Assembly: GCA_963281155.1 (NCBI GenBank)
Contig: CAUJLY010000006.1
Coordinates: 744,001-808,000, forward strand
Length of the DNA stretch: 64,000 bases
DNA from: Rhabditophanes sp. KR3021
Taxonomy: Eukaryota > Nematoda > Chromadorea > Rhabditida > Alloionematidae
Reading direction: 5' to 3'
Below, piece by piece: positions 59,636-64,000 of the stretch. Under the pieces are notes generated by a model. It did no database searches. It was not told the origin of the DNA and saw only the letters and a list, made by a program, of their open reading frames with translations. The first letter of the stretch is position 1. Each line of letters begins with the position of its first letter. The translations under genes and the position numbers were made by a program.

Positions 59636-60690
59636 TTAGACAATTTTACTTATTGCTGATGGCGCAGCATGAACAGTTGAAGACTTAAAAAATATCAAAG
59701 TGAATTTACGTTTAGCAACGTTAATTCTTTGAGTAAAGATATTTCTATTTTTTCTAATTAATACCAAAAATAAAATACAGTTTATGGCAGGATTTAAACC
59801 TAAATGTATTAAAGTTACTTAATTATCTATTTTTCACCTACCCATAATCCGAATGACAAAATTTCCAAATTCATTAGTTGTATCAATTTTCATACTTAAT
59901 ATTGAAAATATGTAAAACATTATAGGAAAGCCGATAATTAAAAGTGGTGCCAGCATTTGATAAAGTATCAATTTTCTAAAGTCATTATTAATTTCTCTTG
60001 TTTCAGATGACACGAAATTCTTGTATTCTGCCTGAAATTGCGAGTACTTTCTGTATGTGATAAAAAGAATAGTATAATTTGAGGTGAGATATATTGGAAA
60101 CCAAAACATCATCCAATAAGTCTTAAATAATGTCTAAATTAAGGAAGCTTTATTTAAAGTCTGAATATTGTTTAACTAACTAAATCCATGATCATTTGAC
60201 CTTTATTTGATTGACCACCAGTAGCTTGGTAGTCGAATGCATAATAAGAGTTAAGTGTTAAGAAAAATGGGGCCATAAAGGAAGGAGCCAAGGAAATAAA
60301 AAAATGTTTGAAAGTCAGTTCAACCGCATTCGTCATCATCAAATATCGAGCAATAGTCGCAGTTGTTGTTATTGTATAATTGACGTATGAAAGCCAAATA
60401 AATATTGATAGCACAACATTCACATTTCTAATATCATCTAATACAATGTGGCTATTAGGAGAAAAAATACATATAATAGTTTCTTTAGTAACCAAAACTT
60501 GAAGGCTAAACACTATATTAAATAAACTTAATATAATGTCCAGAACAAAGCTTGTAAACAAAATTAAATTATATCCAGTAATTTTGTTGTTTACTTTATA
60601 TTTTGAAAATACTGATAAAGCTAATAAATTACCTATTAAAGATATATAAAAAAACACTTCAGCTATGATATCCATGATAGAGGCCATCAT
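59636..60690 (-). CDS. 7TM chemoreceptor-like gene (tandem copy A), three exons
   Basis: The exons 60181-60690, 59842-60133 and 59636-59799 total 966 bases, 321 residues. Seven hydrophobic helices are visible. Helix 1 is VFFYISLIGNLLALSVFSKY with the GN pair. Helix 3 ends ATIARYLM (an ARY variant of DRY). Helix 7 in the last exon is GLNPAINCILFLVLIRKNR with the NPxxN-type motif. The tail is basic. The gene is in head-to-tail order with copy B (same exon sizes: 510/292/164 versus 513/292/164). I cannot assign the exact nematode receptor family. Expected in sensory-cell membranes. Intact. Confidence 0.87.
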
Positions 60691-60828
60691 TTAATGATAA
60701 CGAAAGTCAAAATACATTATTACTTTAAAACAGTAAGCTTAAGATATTAAAAATATTTATGAGAATTTCAAATGTCAACGAGAGCATGTTTTTATAAGTA
60801 TAATTAAAGTCCATATTTTTGTAGACAC

Positions 60829-61882
60829 TTAACAAAATTTACTTGTAGTTGGTGGAGGTATATGAACAGTTGTTGGCTTTGAAAAAAGATATTTAAATTT
60901 ATGTTTAATGAAGTTGATTCTTTGAACAAAGATTGCTCTGTTTTTACCAATTAATAAAAGAAATAAAATACAATTGATGGCTGGATTTAAACCTTAATTA
61001 TTCAAATTAATTGAGATGAAAAGAACATTACTTACTCATTAATCGAAGCACAACAGTTCCCATTATACTAATGTTGTCATTGTTGGAACTAAATAAACAT
61101 AAAATGAAAATTGTTACTGGAATTCCTATAACTATCAAAGGAGCAAAGATTTGATAATATATTACTCTTTTAAAATCTTCATTTATTTTTTTAGTTCCTG
61201 TTGATAAAAAGGATGCATATTCTTCTTGAAATTTTGAATATTTTTTATATGTAACTAATAATATGACGTAGTTTAATGTTAAATATACGGGATAGCAACC
61301 CATCATCCAATACATCTTAAAAGATTTCTAAATTAACAAATTTATTTATTCATTAGAAATTTAACTTACCATATCTGTGAGCATTTCATTTTGTATTGAA
61401 AAAGTTTCATTAATAAGAATTGATTTATAATCAAATGTAATATAAGTATTCCATGATAGGAAAACTGGTCCAACAAATGATAATGCCAATGATATTATAA
61501 AATGTTTAAAGGTTAATTGATAAATATTAGTTACCATTAGATATCGAGCACAAGTTGTAGTTGTTGAGTAGGTGTAGTTAGCATAATTTAAAATGGTAAA
61601 AATGCAAACAACTATAAATGAATATTGGACATCTATTGAAATACAATTAGAGGATGAAAGTTTATAACCAACAATTTGATTATTAACAAATACGTCAAAC
61701 TTGAATGCCATACTGAATAAACTTAATATAATGTCCAAAACAAAACTAGTAAACAAAATTAAGTTATAAGGTGTAGTCTTATCGTTGACTTTATATTTTG
61801 AAAAGACTGACAATGCGAGTATATTACCAATTAAAGAAATACCAAAAATTATCTCAATAAAAATTTCCAAAGCGGAAGTCAT
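60829..61882 (-). CDS. 7TM chemoreceptor-like gene (tandem copy B), three exons
   Basis: The exons 61370-61882, 61036-61327 and 60829-60992 total 969 bases, 322 residues. It is a clear duplicate of copy A: ISLIGNILALSVFSKYKVN, PYNLILFTSFVLDIILSLF, TTCARYLMVTN and SLNPAINCILFLLLIGKNR. N-glycosylation sites lie in the second extracellular loop (INETF). The tail ends TVHIPPPTTSKFC. The last exon of a third copy lies just upstream (62067-62230), so the array once held at least three genes, all minus strand. Appears intact. Confidence 0.87.
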
Positions 61883-62066
61883 CGCCGAATGTAATTAAAT
61901 AAATTAAAAAATAAATACTATCTTTTTTAAAACGATAAACTTAAGGTTTTTCAAAAATATTTATTAAAATTTCAAATATCAGGAAGAACATGTTTTTAAT
62001 CATTAGACATTATTAAATACACATTTTGATAAACAATTAATTATATAAATAAAGTAGAATATAAAT

Positions 62067-62230
62067 TTAAGCAATTTTACTGGTAAGCTGAGGTGCCACG
62101 TGTACTGTTGCTGGTTTTTAGACACGAAGCGAAATTTTTGTCTCAAAAAAGTTGATTCTTTGAATGGAGATTGTCCTATTTTTACCAATTAATAAAAGAA
62201 ACAAAATGCTGTTGATGGCTGGATTAAGAC
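62067..62230 (-). pseudogene. Last exon only of a third 7TM tandem copy, with premature stop
   Basis: The 164-base exon has exactly the length of exon 3 of copies A and B. It begins after a TTTTTTAG acceptor with LNPAINSILFLLLIGKNR and TISIQRINFFETKISLRV, then TAA (62118-62120). Beyond the stop the same frame still reads KPATVHVAPQLTSKIA and the natural stop, matching the copy B tail (KPTTVHIPPP). No exon 1 or 2 is found upstream. It is a truncated duplicate. Confidence 0.85.
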
Positions 62231-62908
62231 CTAAAAAAAGTAAGAATAAATTTGATTTAGTTATTTATCAAGAAATTGTTTAGTAATACATATTAATTTT
62301 ATTTCATTTTAGTGTTAATTCACATGATTCCAATAATGGAACTAACGTATTATCACCCTTTAAAGCAGATGAATCTCCATTGGACCTTTGGTTAACTGTC
62401 CAATTAAACTAAGTGAATTATTAACAAAAAGAGGCGTTACAACAGATCATGAAATATTAGATCTTGGCAACAACAAATGCATCAACCTTGCTGAGAAATT
62501 CTCTGATTCAGTATAGGTAAAAGCTGTGAAAAGAAAGGGAGTTCAATGAAGTAACAACATGAAAGACAATGGCGCTGAGCCAAATGCTAAAAGGCATAAA
62601 CTGGAAGAAAGTGGAAAAGAAATTCTACAATTAGTTCAGCCATGTCTCGAACCAACGCCAACTACTGCATCAACCCTAATGATGATGAAAATATAGTCGC
62701 AGACGATTATTGAAATATTATTAAGTAAAAAAATATTATGTAACAGGGCGTGTTGATAGTGGACAAAATAATAGTTCATTGTATTTTAAATATATAACAC
62801 CTTATCGTAATAAACAATCATACTAATTATAAGTATCTATATTTTTTAAAAGTGTAATAAGAATAACTGTATATAAATTTTGGTCATTTACATTTTGTCA
62901 TATCCAAC
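62231..62908. other. Intergenic, with one decayed coding remnant
   Basis: The plus strand around 62385-62515 reads CPIKLSELLTKRGVTTDHEI and LDLGNNKCINLAEKFSDSV before a stop, with another short frame (NAKRHKLEESGKEILQLVQP) near 62590-62650. It looks like a decayed, unidentified gene. The missing exons 1-2 of the third 7TM copy are not here. Confidence 0.35.
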
Positions 62909-63037
62909 ATGCAGCTGTCTTTTATTTTGAAATTATTAATTTGTGGATTTTCTATCATCATAGTCAATTCTGCCGATTCAGATGGAAAGAACTTTGTTTT
63001 TTCTTATAATTATGATGATTGCCATTCTTCATCTTAA
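62909..63037 (+). pseudogene. IgGFc-binding-family N-terminal relic
   Basis: 43 codons: the signal peptide MQLSFILKLLICGFSIIIVN, then SADSDGKNFVFSYNYDD, the same start as the intact genes at 26257-27744 and 33754-35241 (ADSDGKEFVFSF). It ends after CHSSS with TAA. No second exon is recognisable downstream. It is the only family member on the plus strand. Confidence 0.75.
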
Positions 63038-64000
63038 AATTTTTGAACTAAGTTAACTTTCAATTGGCACTTGTACAACAAGAGTACTTCATTTTTGTTT
63101 CTCTTGTTGTATTCTTGTATGACATTTTTGTATTCGCCACATATAATAATAGATGCTTCAGTTTCTAAACATTTTCTTCCAATAACTGATACAGATCTGT
63201 TATTAGAGTGTTCTTTGATCAAAAGCTTATTAATAGAGAACAAAGATTTAAACCTTTATGTACTTGTTATAGTATACTACATAAAGAATACAAATGAATT
63301 TAATAGTACTACTTCTTGCATTAGTCTAAAATAATAAAAATATTATTGATAGTGTGCAATTAATTTAATACTATACAAAGAATATTATATATTTCAAAAC
63401 CTTGGATAAAAGAATCTATTAAGCATATCTTAATGTTAGCCACTTAATTTGGCATTTTTTAAAATCAAATTCTTTTGGTGCATTCAATTAATCTTATACA
63501 AGTCAAACAACAAATTCTGAACACACAATTAAAATTGAATACATGAATCATTTTGAACAACTTTGCATTTGTTGTAACTATTAACGATTCTTATGCATTA
63601 TTATAAAATGTTGAATACTGATATTATGTAACTATTAGATATTTATGTATGTATCTTTATTATATAATGATTCTTAAATAAAAATATGTTATTTCTTCAT
63701 AGCTTTTATGGGGTTTACCAACATTACTGAACTTAGCCAACCAGGAATACGGAAAAAAATTACCACAAACTCATTTCTTTGAGCTAAATAAAATTGAATT
63801 TTTTACTTTTAAAGTCCAAATAAAAATCTTTGACGATTAAAATGTTTCAAAGTACTTCATTAAAGAAATTTCTTAATAAAGTGTGTGATGTCAATCTTAT
63901 AGAATTATTACTTTATTAATTCTTATTAATCAATATTCTATTATAAAATGCGTTGATAACAGTCTAAACTAGGCTACATAATATTTTTTAAATATAACAT
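63038..64000. other. Intergenic to window end, nothing recognised
   Basis: About 960 AT-rich bases. The opposing ORFs at 63034-63334 overlap each other and look like chance. No feature was recognised. Confidence 0.4.

Overview
The window is nuclear DNA from a nematode. The evidence is the strongly AT-rich composition, introns of about 40 to 65 bases with GTAAG-type donors and TTTAG/TTTCAG acceptors, and nematode-typical gene families: several chemoreceptor-like 7TM genes, CHK kinase-like genes, UGTs, a CYP33-like P450, IgGFc-binding-domain secreted proteins, ShKT-repeat proteins, C-type lectin and CUB remnants, and an extracellular sulfatase (sul-1). I cannot name the species; a rhabditid or tylenchine soil nematode fits.

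Layout. 0-6.2 kb: a broken Mutator-like transposase, a Ly6-like GPI-anchored protein gene with a decayed relative, a 1.5 kb inverted-repeat element carrying a broken transposon-type ORF, and a 7TM gene. 7.6-12.1 kb: a tRNA-Phe, a small secreted-protein gene, a one-exon UGT, a minus-strand tRNA group (Lys, a Met lacking most of its D-arm, Val) and an IgGFc-family relic. 12.5-18 kb: two complete 7TM genes and a 7TM fragment, with a histone H3 pseudogene between them that still has its 3' stem-loop. 18.2-25.2 kb: sul-1, a broken PAK kinase fragment, a BAF-like gene and a BAF pseudogene, a 536 bp MITE and a second UGT. 25.8-38.7 kb: a hAT fragment, two intact IgGFc-family genes, a frameshifted secreted protein, a nine-exon ShKT gene with a predicted 5-nt microexon, an alkaline phosphatase, a P450 tail, CUB and C-type lectin pseudogenes, a tRNA-Pro and a small secreted peptide. 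39.3-46.4 kb: a nearly whole hAT element with 8-bp target duplications sitting in the 3' coding end of another gene, a decayed Kelch-like gene with a possible solo LTR, and an alanine-rich secreted protein. 48.4-54.3 kb: four tandem CHK kinase-like genes. 54.9-63 kb: a pseudogene with several in-frame TAA codons, a 95 bp MITE, a complete CYP33-like P450, two tandem 7TM paralogues plus the orphan last exon of a third, and a fourth IgGFc relic.

The working genes fit surface sensing (7TM), xenobiotic or endobiotic conjugation (P450 plus UGT, possibly CHK kinases) and secreted or surface proteins (IgGFc, ShKT, Ly6, alkaline phosphatase, sulfatase). This is an accessory, fast-turnover chromosomal region with an unusually high share of broken duplicates. 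Most multi-exon models below were joined by eye. Where the summed exon length is divisible by three and the family pattern is restored, I trust the model. I found no convincing wholly new system. The best leads are the 5-nt microexon, the D-armless tRNA-Met, the hAT insertion that rewrites a gene's C-terminus, the H3 deletion and the CACGGTG element family.
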